Shown here in pieces: positions 44,622 through 54,039 of a DNA stretch of 64,000 nt (its first letter is position 1; each line of letters begins with the position of its first letter). The notes beneath the pieces were generated by a model. It worked only from the letters and a program-made list of their open reading frames with translations. It was not told the origin of the DNA and ran no database searches. Position numbers and translations under genes: made by a program. This DNA is from G963667145 sp963676515 [NCBI: Candidatus Cloacimonadota bacterium] (lineage in GTDB: Bacteria > Cloacimonadota > Cloacimonadia > G963667145): contig OY781061.1 in assembly GCA_963676515.1 (NCBI GenBank), positions 1,517,859 to 1,581,858 on the forward strand, read 5' to 3'.

Positions 44622-46451
44622 TTATTTTGAGTTTATTTTTTTAAGGTAAACCAAGATGGAAGTGATGTCGGCGTGTGAGATGCCAGAAATTCTGCTAGCT
44701 TGTCCTAGCGAAGTTGGTCTTATTTTTTGCAACTTTTCCCTAGCTTCCAGAGTGATGGTATCTATTTGCGTGAAGTCAATATTTGCTGGGAATTTATTGC
44801 TTTCGAGAGATTTAAAGCTTTGTATGTCTGCCAGTTGCCTTTTGATATAGCCTTCGTATTTGATTTCTATCTCTATTTTTTCGGACTCTAATTTAGTGAT
44901 GTTGTGATTTGGTTTGTATCCAAACTCTTGCAAATTACTTAGGCTCATCCCAGGTCTTTTTAAGATTTGGGCTAATTTTAGTGGCTCTTTTAGGCTAGAG
45001 TGTTTTAGCGACTTCTTGTTTTTCAAGAAGTTTATCTCTCTATCGACAATTTCGGAGGTCTTTAAAAATCTTTGGTATCTATTTTCACTGACTGTGCCTA
45101 GGTCGTAACCCAGAGGCATAAGTCTTTGGTCAGTGTTATCTTGTCGCAAAAAGAGGCGATATTCTGCTCTAGAGGTGAACATCCTGTAAGGCTCATTCGT
45201 GCCTTTGGTGACGAGGTCGTCTATTAGCACTCCGATGTATGAGTTGTCTCTACCCAAGATAAAGTCGCTACTGCTTGCGTCTAAGCTTTTCACGGCGTTT
45301 ATCCCCGCGATGATTCCTTGTGCCCCTGCCTCTTCATATCCAGAAGTCCCGTTGATTTGCCCTGCAAGATAAAGCCCTTTTATCGGCTTGCTCTCCATGG
45401 TTGATTTGATGTCCGATGGGATGATGTAATCGTACTCTATAGCGTAGGCGTAGCGGATGAATTTGGCTTTTTCTAGACCCTCTATGGAATGGATGAATTC
45501 GTGTTGCACTTGAGGAGTGAGACTGTTGGACATCCCATTTATGTAGCCTTCGTATGTGTCTATTCCTTCTGGCTCGATAAACACTTGGTGGCGATTTTTA
45601 TCGGCAAAGCGGTCGACTTTGGTCTCGATAGATGGGCAATATCTAGGACCAGTGCCGCTGATCCTGCCTGAGTAAAGTGAAGACTTGTCGAAGTTAGAGC
45701 GGACTATCTCGTGAGTGCGAGGGTTGGTAAAGGTGAGCCAGCAGCTGCACAAGTTTTGGATGGGGATGTCTCTGTAAAGAGAGAACCCTTCGGGGTCGGG
45801 GTCGCCAGCTTGCTCGATCATCTTGGAGTAATCGATGGTTCGCAGGTCTATCCTCGCAGGTGTACCTGTCTTGAAGCGACCGATGGTGAATCCCAAATTT
45901 TGCAAGTCTTGAGTCAGCTTGTCGGCAGATGGTTCGCCAGAGCGTCCACCAGAGTAGCTGGTGTTGCCGATGTGGATAATCCCTTGTAAGAATGTGCCAC
46001 AAGCAAGGATGACTCTGGGAGCGAGATACTCTTGCTGGAGGTGGCTAACTACGCCTTTTATCTCGTCGCCATCTACGATGAGGTGGTCGATACAACTTTC
46101 GATGATATCCAAATTTTCTTGATTCTCGCAGTTGATGAGCATCTGGTGAGAGTACTGTTGACGGTCGTTTTGGCTGCGTGGAGACCAGACAGCGGGACCT
46201 TTGCTTTTGTTGAGCATACGGAACTGGATGCCTGTCTTGTCGGCAGTTTTTGCCATCACACCACCTAGAGCGTCGATCTCTTTGGCTATGTGTCCTTTTG
46301 CTGGTCCACCGACAGATGGATTGCAGGACATCCTGCCTACAGACTCGTATTTGATGACGAACATAGCGGTCTTAGCACCCATCTTGGCGGCTATGCAGGC
46401 AGCCTCACACCCTGCATGACCTGCTCCTACGACGATTACATCGTATTTCAT
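44622..46451 (-). CDS. mnmG: tRNA uridine-5-carboxymethylaminomethyl modification enzyme MnmG
   Basis: FAD enzyme that works with MnmE to modify wobble uridine 34. VVGAGHAGCEAACIAAKMGA (from residue 6) binds FAD; SCNPSVGGPAKGH and the RSGEPSAD, GRFKTGTPAR motifs are characteristic. A C-terminal helical domain ends in ISHADITSILVYLKK. I start at ATG 46451, behind a near-perfect AGGAGG, giving 609 residues; the frame is open to 46520. It overlaps rarD by four bases (ATGA). Confidence 0.96.
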   Translation of the reverse strand: MKYDVIVVGAGHAGCEAACIAAKMGAKTAMFVIKYESVGRMSCNPSVGGPAKGHIAKEIDALGGVMAKTADKTGIQFRMLNKSKGPAVWSPRSQNDRQQYSHQMLINCENQENLDIIESCIDHLIVDGDEIKGVVSHLQQEYLAPRVILACGTFLQGIIHIGNTSYSGGRSGEPSADKLTQDLQNLGFTIGRFKTGTPARIDLRTIDYSKMIEQAGDPDPEGFSLYRDIPIQNLCSCWLTFTNPRTHEIVRSNFDKSSLYSGRISGTGPRYCPSIETKVDRFADKNRHQVFIEPEGIDTYEGYINGMSNSLTPQVQHEFIHSIEGLEKAKFIRYAYAIEYDYIIPSDIKSTMESKPIKGLYLAGQINGTSGYEEAGAQGIIAGINAVKSLDASSSDFILGRDNSYIGVLIDDLVTKGTNEPYRMFTSRAEYRLFLRQDNTDQRLMPLGYDLGTVSENRYQRFLKTSEIVDREINFLKNKKSLKHSSLKEPLKLAQILKRPGMSLSNLQEFGYKPNHNITKLESEKIEIEIKYEGYIKRQLADIQSFKSLESNKFPANIDFTQIDTITLEAREKLQKIRPTSLGQASRISGISHADITSILVYLKKINSK

Positions 46452-47338
46452 AACTCCTCCTGGAGTGAAAAAGGTTTTTGCACAAACAAAGAGATAATGA
46501 AAATAAAGCATGCCACCCAAATGAAAATAAGAGCAGTAAACTGGGCTTGGCTGATCTCTTCTCGGAAAACATACTTACTCAAGAAAAAGAGGATAGTAGG
46601 AGCTATAAATTGGATATATCCTTGCGTAGAGAGGTTTATTTTTTTTACACCTGAGGCGAAAAGTATCAAAGGGACTCCCGTGATGACACCACCCAAAGCT
46701 AAAATTATGTGGATAGTAGGAGGCAAAGTGTAGGTGATGGGGGAAAAGATGACAAACAAAAAAGCGGGTAAAAAAGCGATAAAATTTTCGATGAACATAG
46801 TTTGGATGGGCGAGTATTTTATCTTTTTTTTGATGAGTCCATAGATGGCGAAACTGGAGGATAAGCTCAAAGATATGTAGGGGATATGTCCAAAACGGAA
46901 AATCATTATGCATATGCCTGTCATCGCTATGATGATGGATATTTTTTTTAAGGAATCAAACTGTTCGTGCAGAAAAATTTTGCTGAGCAAAATCACCATC
47001 AAGGGGTTGATGTAGTAACCGAGCGACGCCTCTATTATCCTTTGATTGCTGACAGCCCAGATGTAGATAGCCCAGTTGCAGAAGATAAGGAAGGAACAGA
47101 TAAAAAGTAGTCCGAGCCCTTTTTTATCTTTAAATATATTTTTTATTTCTGAGAGTTGTTTGTAACCAATCACCAAGAAAAGCATCATAATGCACGACCA
47201 GATCATCCGATTGGCAACGATGATCCACGGGCTGACACCAGTTAGGAGTTTCCAAAATAGAGGTGATAAGCCCCAAATGATATAAGCAAGGATGGATTGT
47301 CCTCCACCAATAGCTTTTTGATAATTTAACTTATTCAT
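46448..47338 (-). CDS. rarD: RarD-like DMT-family transporter
   Basis: 296 residues with ten predicted transmembrane helices. The opening AYIIWGLSPLFWKLL and ANRMIWSC, and the helix FCNWAIYIWAVSNQRIIEAS, match the RarD subgroup of EamA proteins. The substrate is unknown. Its stop overlaps the mnmG start (ATGA), an odd pairing that makes mnmG translation depend on a transporter gene. Confidence 0.88.
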   Translation of the reverse strand: MNKLNYQKAIGGGQSILAYIIWGLSPLFWKLLTGVSPWIIVANRMIWSCIMMLFLVIGYKQLSEIKNIFKDKKGLGLLFICSFLIFCNWAIYIWAVSNQRIIEASLGYYINPLMVILLSKIFLHEQFDSLKKISIIIAMTGICIMIFRFGHIPYISLSLSSSFAIYGLIKKKIKYSPIQTMFIENFIAFLPAFLFVIFSPITYTLPPTIHIILALGGVITGVPLILFASGVKKINLSTQGYIQFIAPTILFFLSKYVFREEISQAQFTALIFIWVACFIFIISLFVQKPFSLQEEL

Positions 47339-47401
47339 AAAGTTATTTTTTTTTTTTGAGAGTTTTGGTCAATAGAATAAGAGATTTGTGGCAAGAGGTT
47401 G

Positions 47402-47776
47402 TCACTCTTGGGCTAGAGCTGTGGCGATACCAGGGCAAAAAGCTGATTCTTCCCGAATCGCTTTTTCGCTTTTGAAAATCTCTGGCACGAAAGGATAGTT
47501 GCGACAATATTTGGGGCGAACGGGGTAAATTTTGCATCTATTGTTTTGATCTAAATAGCACTCGGGACGGAGTTTATCATCGCTTAGCACCAGCCATCCT
47601 CTTTGCTTTTTGCAATTTTCTTGGAGAAATAAAAATAGAGGTTTTTTTAGAAATTTGGCAATGGCTTGAGCTTCAGCTAGGGAGATATATACTATTCCTC
47701 CAGCTCTTTGGCAACAGCGACCGCAGTTTTTGCAGGTAAAATTTTTTAGTATTTTTTCTTTAAGCGTCATTTTCAT
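47402..47776 (-). CDS. YkgJ-type cysteine-cluster protein
   Basis: 124 residues. Cysteine motifs FTCKNCGRCC (about residues 13-22), ECYLDQNNRCKIYPVRPKYC and a final FCPG fit the zinc- or iron-binding YkgJ/Fe-S cluster family. The biochemical role of the family is not settled. It overlaps the stop of the FUSC-like gene upstream by 17 bases. Confidence 0.85.
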   Translation of the reverse strand: MKMTLKEKILKNFTCKNCGRCCQRAGGIVYISLAEAQAIAKFLKKPLFLFLQENCKKQRGWLVLSDDKLRPECYLDQNNRCKIYPVRPKYCRNYPFVPEIFKSEKAIREESAFCPGIATALAQE

Positions 47777-48719
47777 TTTTGCGGATCATCTCTCTGGTTA
47801 ATCTCAAGTTGGAGTTCAATTTTTCACAAAAAGCTACGATACTCAAATAGTCTACATCTTGCAGCGAAAAATTTGCGAGTTTAGTCGGTGGAATGAACTC
47901 AATTTCCAACTCAAAAAAGTTGCTTAAAGTTGTAAACTCTTGATTTACAAGGTAGTGGAAAAGGTTGAGATAAGGGCGAAAATCGTGACCTTTGTGTCTT
48001 ACATTGTTTAAGATAAAAAAGATGTCGGCGATGAGCATAAGGTTGCGATGCAATATTTTGGAAATATGAAAATTTCGCCAATTTCTAAAGGTGATCACTC
48101 TTTTAAAAAATATTTCTAATTCGTTTTTGCGAAGTGAGTTTAGGTTTTTTCGATTTTTCTTCAAACTTTCCCAATAACGGTCGTACGCAAAGAAAGTAGA
48201 GCGTCCTTCTTTATAAAACATAAGCTCTTGTCGCAAAATATCTTTCACGGTGGCAAAATACTCGTTTTTATTTTTTATAGGGGAAATAATGATGGTTATT
48301 ATCGTTGCCACCAGAGCACCCAAGGCTGTCTGATAAATGCGAGCAGTTACGAGAGTCCACGACCAAGGATCGATTATTCCTAGGGTGGCTATTACCATCA
48401 CAGAAGCGGAAAAGATGGTTTTGAAGTAAGATATTTTCCCGTAGTAGATGGTAAAATAAGCACCTAGTCCAGCGAGCAAATAGTAGGTTTGTGAGAAATC
48501 GAAAATCCAGAGAGTTATCCCGCAAAGCGTGGTGCCGAGTACGGTGGAGACGATGCGTAAAAAGCTCTTATACAAAGTTTGTTCGTAGCGGGGGCAGATG
48601 AGTAAGATGATTGTCAAGAGTGTCCAATAAGGTTTTTCGATTTGCAAAAGGTAGGTGATGGCGATGCCGATGCCGATTGCCAAAGAGGTCTGAATGCCTA
48701 AACGATTATTTGTTTTCAT
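47760..48719 (-). CDS. FUSC-like membrane protein, second half
   Basis: 319 residues. Residues about 10-145 have five or six hydrophobic helices, including EKPYWTLLTIILLICPRYEQTLYKSFLRI, the diagnostic motif of FUSC/aromatic-acid exporters (xWxxLTxxxVxxP...RxxGTxxG). The rest is a cytosolic helical domain. Normal YccS/AaeB proteins have two such units in one chain of about 650-700 residues; here they are two genes that overlap by 14 bases. Likely an efflux component. Confidence 0.78.
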   Translation of the reverse strand: MKTNNRLGIQTSLAIGIGIAITYLLQIEKPYWTLLTIILLICPRYEQTLYKSFLRIVSTVLGTTLCGITLWIFDFSQTYYLLAGLGAYFTIYYGKISYFKTIFSASVMVIATLGIIDPWSWTLVTARIYQTALGALVATIITIIISPIKNKNEYFATVKDILRQELMFYKEGRSTFFAYDRYWESLKKNRKNLNSLRKNELEIFFKRVITFRNWRNFHISKILHRNLMLIADIFFILNNVRHKGHDFRPYLNLFHYLVNQEFTTLSNFFELEIEFIPPTKLANFSLQDVDYLSIVAFCEKLNSNLRLTREMIRKNENDA

Positions 48720-49722
48720 TTTCTAGGTACTCGTAGATTTCTTGAGCAAGGCTAGTAAGCCTCTCCAGACAGACCAATATTTTGGCTTGAGAATGGTTTA
48801 AAGATTGAGAGTGTTTGCTTTTAAATTTTTGGCAAAGTTCTTTTAGGCTTTTTTTGTCTAGCTTAACTTTTTTGTGGAAGATGTAAGCAGATAATTGTTG
48901 ATAAGCTAGGGCGTAATTTTTCAAAAGAGGGGAAAGCTCTATTGTGAACTCTTTGGGACAGAGGTTAAGATTAAATTCGATAATCTTAAGAGCACGAAAA
49001 GCTGCACCAGTGAAGAAGATAAGTTTTGTGTAGAAAATTTTTTGTTTTTCTTCGGGGATGAGGACAGTTTCTATCTCTTGAATCTCGTTGATTGTTTCGA
49101 TGTAGAAGAAGTAGTTCTCTTTCGGCGTGTACCTTTTTATGTTTTTAGCTTTTTTGCTCAGTTTTTTTAAGTTTAGAGGTATTTTGAGGAAAGTGCGGAG
49201 TAGATTAAATTTGACCATTCGATAAGCTTTTTTGTTGAGGATGAGACTGTCTGTAATAGACGAAATGAAGCCACAAATTACGCTTATTAGTAAAAAGAGG
49301 GGGTCAAATTTGCCCGGTGGGAGCAAGAAAAGGAAGACACAAAAATCTAAAACGAACTGGTTTGCGAGGTTATTGTTGAAAAGTAAAAACTTGTCTTTGA
49401 GGCTAAAAGTGATAAAAATAACTAGCAATATTACGACAGATTTGGTTATCAATAGTCCCGAGAGTAAAGGCACAAAAGCTAAAGCTAGCCCTAGGCATAT
49501 TGACCAAAACAAGGTGAAAGGAAAGCGTTTTTTTAGACTGACGCCACTTTTGGCATAGACAAGTTGTAATGAGAAGATGAAAGCGAATTTGTGATAAGAG
49601 TAATCGTCTGTTAGCCAAAAAGATAGACATAGAGTAACAATTACGCCCAAAGAAGCTTTTAAGCTATCAAAAAAAAGGTTTAATCGAACAGGGTTTATAT
49701 AGCGGTATAAAAAATCGCTCAT
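48706..49722 (-). CDS. FUSC-like membrane protein, first half
   Basis: 338 residues with about six N-terminal hydrophobic helices (SLGVIVTLCLSFWL to LILNKKAYR) and a long charged helical cytosolic part. It resembles the N-terminal unit of FUSC-type efflux proteins, less clearly than the downstream partner. The 3' end overlaps the partner gene in ATGAAAACAAATAA (stop TAA of this gene, ATG of the next). A frameshift splitting one gene is possible, but both ends look well formed. Confidence 0.7.
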   Translation of the reverse strand: MSDFLYRYINPVRLNLFFDSLKASLGVIVTLCLSFWLTDDYSYHKFAFIFSLQLVYAKSGVSLKKRFPFTLFWSICLGLALAFVPLLSGLLITKSVVILLVIFITFSLKDKFLLFNNNLANQFVLDFCVFLFLLPPGKFDPLFLLISVICGFISSITDSLILNKKAYRMVKFNLLRTFLKIPLNLKKLSKKAKNIKRYTPKENYFFYIETINEIQEIETVLIPEEKQKIFYTKLIFFTGAAFRALKIIEFNLNLCPKEFTIELSPLLKNYALAYQQLSAYIFHKKVKLDKKSLKELCQKFKSKHSQSLNHSQAKILVCLERLTSLAQEIYEYLENENK

Positions 49723-49742
49723 TGATTATTTTGCCCTAAGAT

Positions 49743-49769
49743 AAAAAGGTGGCCGATGATTCGACCACC
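49743..49769 (-). terminator. Rho-independent terminator after the nitroreductase
   Basis: On the - strand, GGTGGTCGA ATCA TCGGCCACC with one T-G pair, followed by five T. It closes the long Mo-hydroxylase transcription unit. Confidence 0.85.
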
Positions 49770-49781
49770 ATAATTTCATTA

Positions 49782-50285
49782 TCAAAAGCTGTCGTAAAGG
49801 GTGATTTCTTCAGGAGTTTTTCTATCCTTTTCCACGAATTTGTCGCTCGGATAACCGATGGTCACAAGGGAAACCACTTTGTAATTGTTAGGCAGGTTTA
49901 TTAGTTTGGCAGCTTCTTTTTGGTCAAAAGCACCTAGCCAGCAAGAACCTAATCCATCGGATGTAGCTTGCACGAGCAAGCTCACAGTCGCACCAAATCC
50001 ATTTGCTAAGTAAGAAGGGTGTCCGCAAGTCATCGTGTGCTCTAAGTTGGTACAGCAAATAGCTATCACCAAGGGAGCTTGAGATGGGAATTCTTGCTTG
50101 CATACCGCTTTAAGACCCTCTTTTTTTTCTTTGCTTTGGATTAGCACTAGCTTCCAAGGTTGTTTATTTTTCGCAGAGGGAGACATCCTCACAGCTTCTA
50201 TGAGGTTTTTTATTTTTTCTTCTTCCACTGGCACATCTTGGTAAGCCCTGCAGCTATATCTTTTGTTGAGGCAATCTACTAACAT
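49782..50285 (-). CDS. Nitroreductase-family FMN oxidoreductase
   Basis: 167 residues. The N-terminal RYSCRAYQDVPVEEEKIKNLIEAVR and PSAKNKQPWKLVLIQ form the FMN site. GATVSLLVQATSDGLGSCWLGAF and VVSLVTIGYP are typical of the family. It presumably reduces small electrophiles or quinones with NAD(P)H. It follows the [2Fe-2S] subunit by nine bases, so it may share redox partners with the molybdenum hydroxylase. Confidence 0.87.
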   Translation of the reverse strand: MLVDCLNKRYSCRAYQDVPVEEEKIKNLIEAVRMSPSAKNKQPWKLVLIQSKEKKEGLKAVCKQEFPSQAPLVIAICCTNLEHTMTCGHPSYLANGFGATVSLLVQATSDGLGSCWLGAFDQKEAAKLINLPNNYKVVSLVTIGYPSDKFVEKDRKTPEEITLYDSF

Positions 50286-50294
50286 TTTCCCTTC

Positions 50295-50750
50295 TTAAAC
50301 TTTGTCCACATTTTGAATAGCTTCTACTATTGGTTTGTAGCCCGTGCAGCGACAGGCGTTACCTTCGAGAGCTTCTTCTATTTGAGCCAAACTTGGGCTA
50401 GGGACTTTGTCCAAAAGAGCTTTGGCACTCATCAGCATACCCGGAGTACAGAAGCCACATTGCACAGCACCGTGCTTGAGGAAGCTCTCTTGTAGCTTAC
50501 TAAGCGTTGTGTTTTGCTCTAAGTTCTCTACGGTTTCGATCTTTCTGCCTTCCAGCTGACCAGCCATAACTAGGCATGAGTGCACAGCTTCTCCATCCAT
50601 AATGACAGTACAAGCTCCACATTCGCCCACACCACAGCCTTCTTTGGTGCCAGTTAGACCCAAATCTTCTCTGAGTACATCCAGTAATCTCTTGGAAGGG
50701 TCAGCATCCAGAGAGTATTTCTTTTCGTTTACAATAAAATTGATAATCAT
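50295..50750 (-). CDS. [2Fe-2S] subunit of molybdenum hydroxylase (xanthine dehydrogenase family)
   Basis: 151 residues with both iron-sulfur sites: the plant-ferredoxin type CGVGECGACTVIMDGEAVHSC (from about residue 39; Cys pattern C-x4-C-x2-C-x11-C) and the helical CGFCTPGM ... CRCTGY type. It transfers electrons between the molybdenum centre and FAD of the large fused subunit 25 bases upstream. The ATG follows GGGAGAAAAAA. Confidence 0.93.
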   Translation of the reverse strand: MIINFIVNEKKYSLDADPSKRLLDVLREDLGLTGTKEGCGVGECGACTVIMDGEAVHSCLVMAGQLEGRKIETVENLEQNTTLSKLQESFLKHGAVQCGFCTPGMLMSAKALLDKVPSPSLAQIEEALEGNACRCTGYKPIVEAIQNVDKV

Positions 50751-50775
50751 TTTTTTCTCCCTTAAGAGTTAAAGA

Positions 50776-53700
50776 TTAGATAAATTTTTCTAAGCTGTCT
50801 TTAAATAAGTTGATAAAAACAGGTTTTTTGTATTCGCTCGACCATCTGCCACCGATTTGCTTCTCTATCAGTTTTTCTAAGCAATCTTCGGCTTTTGCGA
50901 TTAATTCTTTGTCTAGCTTCTTGCCTTGCAATATTTTCTCTACTTCAGTTAGGCGACAAGATTTGACGAACAAAGCTCCACAACTGATGATGATATCTTC
51001 GATAGAGCCGTCGCTGTTTTTGGCACACATAGTCAGGAGTGACAGGCGTGAGATGTTTACAGCTCCTCTTCTGCCTAGTTGGAAGTAGGAATATTCATAA
51101 TTTTTGCTAGGAATAGGCAAAATTACGCTTTTTATCAGTTCGCCCTTGGCAATCTGGGTCTTGTATCCGCCCGTGATAAACTCGTCTAGCGTTAGCTCTC
51201 TTTCTTTGCCATTGCCAAATAGAAGCACCTTTGCTCCGTAAGCTACCAAAGGGGGCAAGCTGTCCGCAGAAGGCGAAGCGTTGGCGATGTTACCAGCGAT
51301 AGAACCTCTTACTCTGGTTTGTTTCGCACCGATAGTGGAGATAGCTTCGACTAGTGCTGGGAAATGTTTTTGCACGAGAGGATTCTCTTTTATCTCGTTT
51401 ATTTTTTGGTTAGCACCGATGATGATTTCGCCATTTTTCTCAGCTACGCCTTTGAGCTCGGGGAGTTGGTCGATGTTTATCAAGGTGGTAGGCGTTTGTT
51501 TTCCACGAAGTTCGATGACCACATCTGTCCCGCCAGCTATCAGTACGGCGTTGTCTTTTTCCAAAAGCATTTTGGAAGCCTCTTGGATGTTTTTAGGATT
51601 GAACATGTTCACTTTGGAGATAATATCTTTGACATCTTTGTTACTTTTGTGGGCTTCGCTGGCTCTTTCTGGCTTTACGAGTTGTTTGTCCAAGAAAACT
51701 TTTTCCAAAGTCAAAGGAATTTCGTAGCTTCTTTTACCCGTTGCGTTACAAAAAGCGTTGGCGATGCAGGCAGCTCCTATTTCAAGTGCTGGCTCTCCGA
51801 TGCCTTTGGCACCGTAAGGACCTACAGCGTCAGGATTTTCCACGATAATAGGGGAAATCTCTTTGATGTCTTTGATGGTCGGAATTATATATTCGTCCAA
51901 ATTTTTAGATTTTACTACGCCGTTTTGGATGTTGTAATGCTCGAGCACTCCGTAACCCATGCCTTGAGTCACTCCGCCGTAGATTTGTCCTTCTAGCCCC
52001 AAGCGATTGATAGCTTTACCCACATCGTGAGCTGCAGAGATCTTGTTGACCACGATTTTGCCTGTGTGTGTGTCCACGGTGAGGTCTGCCACTTGACAGC
52101 CATATACATAGGTAAAGTAGGCGTTGCCTTGACCTGTCTCTTCATCCCAAGAAACCTCAGGAGCTTTGTACCATCCATAAGCACTAAGGTTGTAGCCAGC
52201 GAAATAAGCTTTTGTGCAGGCGTCGGCAAATTTGACTTTGTTTTTACCACAGATGAAGCCGTTTCCCCAAGTGGTTTCTTTGATGCAGTCCACTCCCAAA
52301 TCTTCTTTGTTAGCTTCAAAAATTCTTTCTTTTATCTGAGCGGTAGCGTTAAGTACGGCGTTGCCACCCATAATGGTGCCACGAGAAGCCACTGTCGGTC
52401 CGCCATCGTTGATAGCGGCAGTAGAAGGCTCTAGGAAGTGCATGCTTTCATAGTTTACTCCAAGGCTTTCGGCGGCTACTTGGACAAAAGTGGTACGCAG
52501 ACCTTGTCCGTTTTCGTTGAGACCAGTCGAGACATAGCCTGTACCGTCTTGTTGCACAGAGACTATAGCCGATGTGGCGTCGGTACCTTCGGCACCCAGA
52601 GCACAACCTCTAAAAGAGCAAGCAAGTCCTACGCCCTTCTTGTAGCGTTGGCTACTTTTGTTGAAATCTTGGTACTCTTTCACTTTTTTGCTGTATTGCA
52701 TATCTTCTGTAGCTTTTGTGATTACCTCTTCTAGGGAAACGATATGTTTTTCCAATATCTGTCCAGAAGCGGTGATAGAGCCTTGCTTGTAGCCGTTCTT
52801 AGCTCTTATTTCCAAGGGAGAGAGCCCACAAAGTTGACCTATCTCGTCCATCAAAGACTCTTGGGCAAAAATTACCTGAGGTGAGCCAAATCCACGGTAG
52901 GCAGCGGTATAAGTGTTGTTGGTGTATACTGCTCTGATGTCGGTGCTGACATTGTCTATCTCGTATGGGCCCGTGGCTTGCACCACAGAACGCCAAGTCA
53001 CGAAGAAACTTTGTGCAGAGTAGGCTCCAGAGTCAGCCAAAATATCAACTTCCATCGAGTTTATCTTGCCATCGTCGTTGAAGCCGACTTTGTATTTCAT
53101 ATTGTAAGGGTGTCTTTTGTAGCTTTCTTTCATCGATTCTTCGCGGGAGAGGCTGATTTTGTGAGGTTTGCCAGTGAGGACAGCCAGCAGAGCTACACGG
53201 CAAGCGACGGAGTTCACGGTGTCGTCTTTGCCACCGAAAGAGCCACCTAGATTGGAGCAACGGATGTCAACTTGGTTTAGTCCCAGACCCAGAAATTTAG
53301 CCACTTCTCTACGGGTAGTGTGTGGATTTTGGATAGAACCATAAACTTTTACCCCTTTGCAAGTAGGATCGGGAACAGCAACTAAGCTCTCTGTCTCGAT
53401 ATAGCCGTGTTCGTGAAAGCCTGTCTTGTACTCCCTTTCTATCACTTGGTTGCTGGCGGCGAACCCTTTTTGAATGTCGCCTTTACGCAGAGGATAGTGC
53501 ACTAATACATTGGTTTTGTACTCGGGACGCACCAACTTTTCGTCTTTTACCGACTCTGTGATGTCGTACACGCCTTGCTCTACTTCGTACTCTACATCTA
53601 TCAGGTCTGCTGCGAGGTTAGCGATTTTTTTGCTGATAGCACTGACGATAGCCACCACATCTCCAGAGTAATAAACTCTGTCTTTGCAAATGACATACTG

Positions 53701-53946
53701 ATCTTGTCTGATAGGTCCTATTTGGTCTTTACCGATTACATCTTTGTGCAGAGCAATTCTTATCACACCATCCAACTTTTCAGCTTTGCTGGTGTCGATA
53801 GATTTAATCTTGCCACAAGGGGTGTCTGTGTACTTTTGGGCCATATAGAGCATATCTTTGAGCTGTATGTCATCTCCGTAGATGGCTTTTCCCGTTACTT
53901 TTTCGTAACCGTCTAGCCGTACGACTTTTTTTCCAACTATGTTCAT
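50776..53946 (-). CDS. Xanthine dehydrogenase-like molybdopterin and FAD subunits, fused
   Basis: 1056 residues. Residues 1-765 form the molybdopterin subunit: LGGSFGGKDD, AYRGFGSPQ, and near its end GAKGIGEPALEIG with the catalytic Glu. Residues about 774-1056 form the FAD subunit: IAGGTDVVIELRG and GSIAGNIANASPSADSLPPL. The order Mo-FAD in one chain, with a separate Fe-S protein, is the reverse of eukaryotic XDH (Fe-S, FAD, Mo). I start at ATG 53946 after AAGGAGATAAA; the open frame runs 87 bases further. It likely oxidises a purine or other N-heterocycle; the substrate is not certain. Confidence 0.9.
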   Translation of the reverse strand: MNIVGKKVVRLDGYEKVTGKAIYGDDIQLKDMLYMAQKYTDTPCGKIKSIDTSKAEKLDGVIRIALHKDVIGKDQIGPIRQDQYVICKDRVYYSGDVVAIVSAISKKIANLAADLIDVEYEVEQGVYDITESVKDEKLVRPEYKTNVLVHYPLRKGDIQKGFAASNQVIEREYKTGFHEHGYIETESLVAVPDPTCKGVKVYGSIQNPHTTRREVAKFLGLGLNQVDIRCSNLGGSFGGKDDTVNSVACRVALLAVLTGKPHKISLSREESMKESYKRHPYNMKYKVGFNDDGKINSMEVDILADSGAYSAQSFFVTWRSVVQATGPYEIDNVSTDIRAVYTNNTYTAAYRGFGSPQVIFAQESLMDEIGQLCGLSPLEIRAKNGYKQGSITASGQILEKHIVSLEEVITKATEDMQYSKKVKEYQDFNKSSQRYKKGVGLACSFRGCALGAEGTDATSAIVSVQQDGTGYVSTGLNENGQGLRTTFVQVAAESLGVNYESMHFLEPSTAAINDGGPTVASRGTIMGGNAVLNATAQIKERIFEANKEDLGVDCIKETTWGNGFICGKNKVKFADACTKAYFAGYNLSAYGWYKAPEVSWDEETGQGNAYFTYVYGCQVADLTVDTHTGKIVVNKISAAHDVGKAINRLGLEGQIYGGVTQGMGYGVLEHYNIQNGVVKSKNLDEYIIPTIKDIKEISPIIVENPDAVGPYGAKGIGEPALEIGAACIANAFCNATGKRSYEIPLTLEKVFLDKQLVKPERASEAHKSNKDVKDIISKVNMFNPKNIQEASKMLLEKDNAVLIAGGTDVVIELRGKQTPTTLINIDQLPELKGVAEKNGEIIIGANQKINEIKENPLVQKHFPALVEAISTIGAKQTRVRGSIAGNIANASPSADSLPPLVAYGAKVLLFGNGKERELTLDEFITGGYKTQIAKGELIKSVILPIPSKNYEYSYFQLGRRGAVNISRLSLLTMCAKNSDGSIEDIIISCGALFVKSCRLTEVEKILQGKKLDKELIAKAEDCLEKLIEKQIGGRWSSEYKKPVFINLFKDSLEKFI

Positions 53947-54039
53947 TTTATCTCCTTGAAATAATTTTTTACTGTTCATAAAAATATTTACCTTTGCCTC
54001 TTGGCAAGAGGTTTTTGTTGTTTTTTTAAACAAGAGAAA

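Noticed and set aside
53947-54039. Hairpin CCTCTT/AAGAGG between the ABC ATPase and the Mo hydroxylase as a terminator or riboswitch
   Set aside because: The T-run lies on the + strand, where no gene ends, and no conserved purine or Moco riboswitch core is visible.
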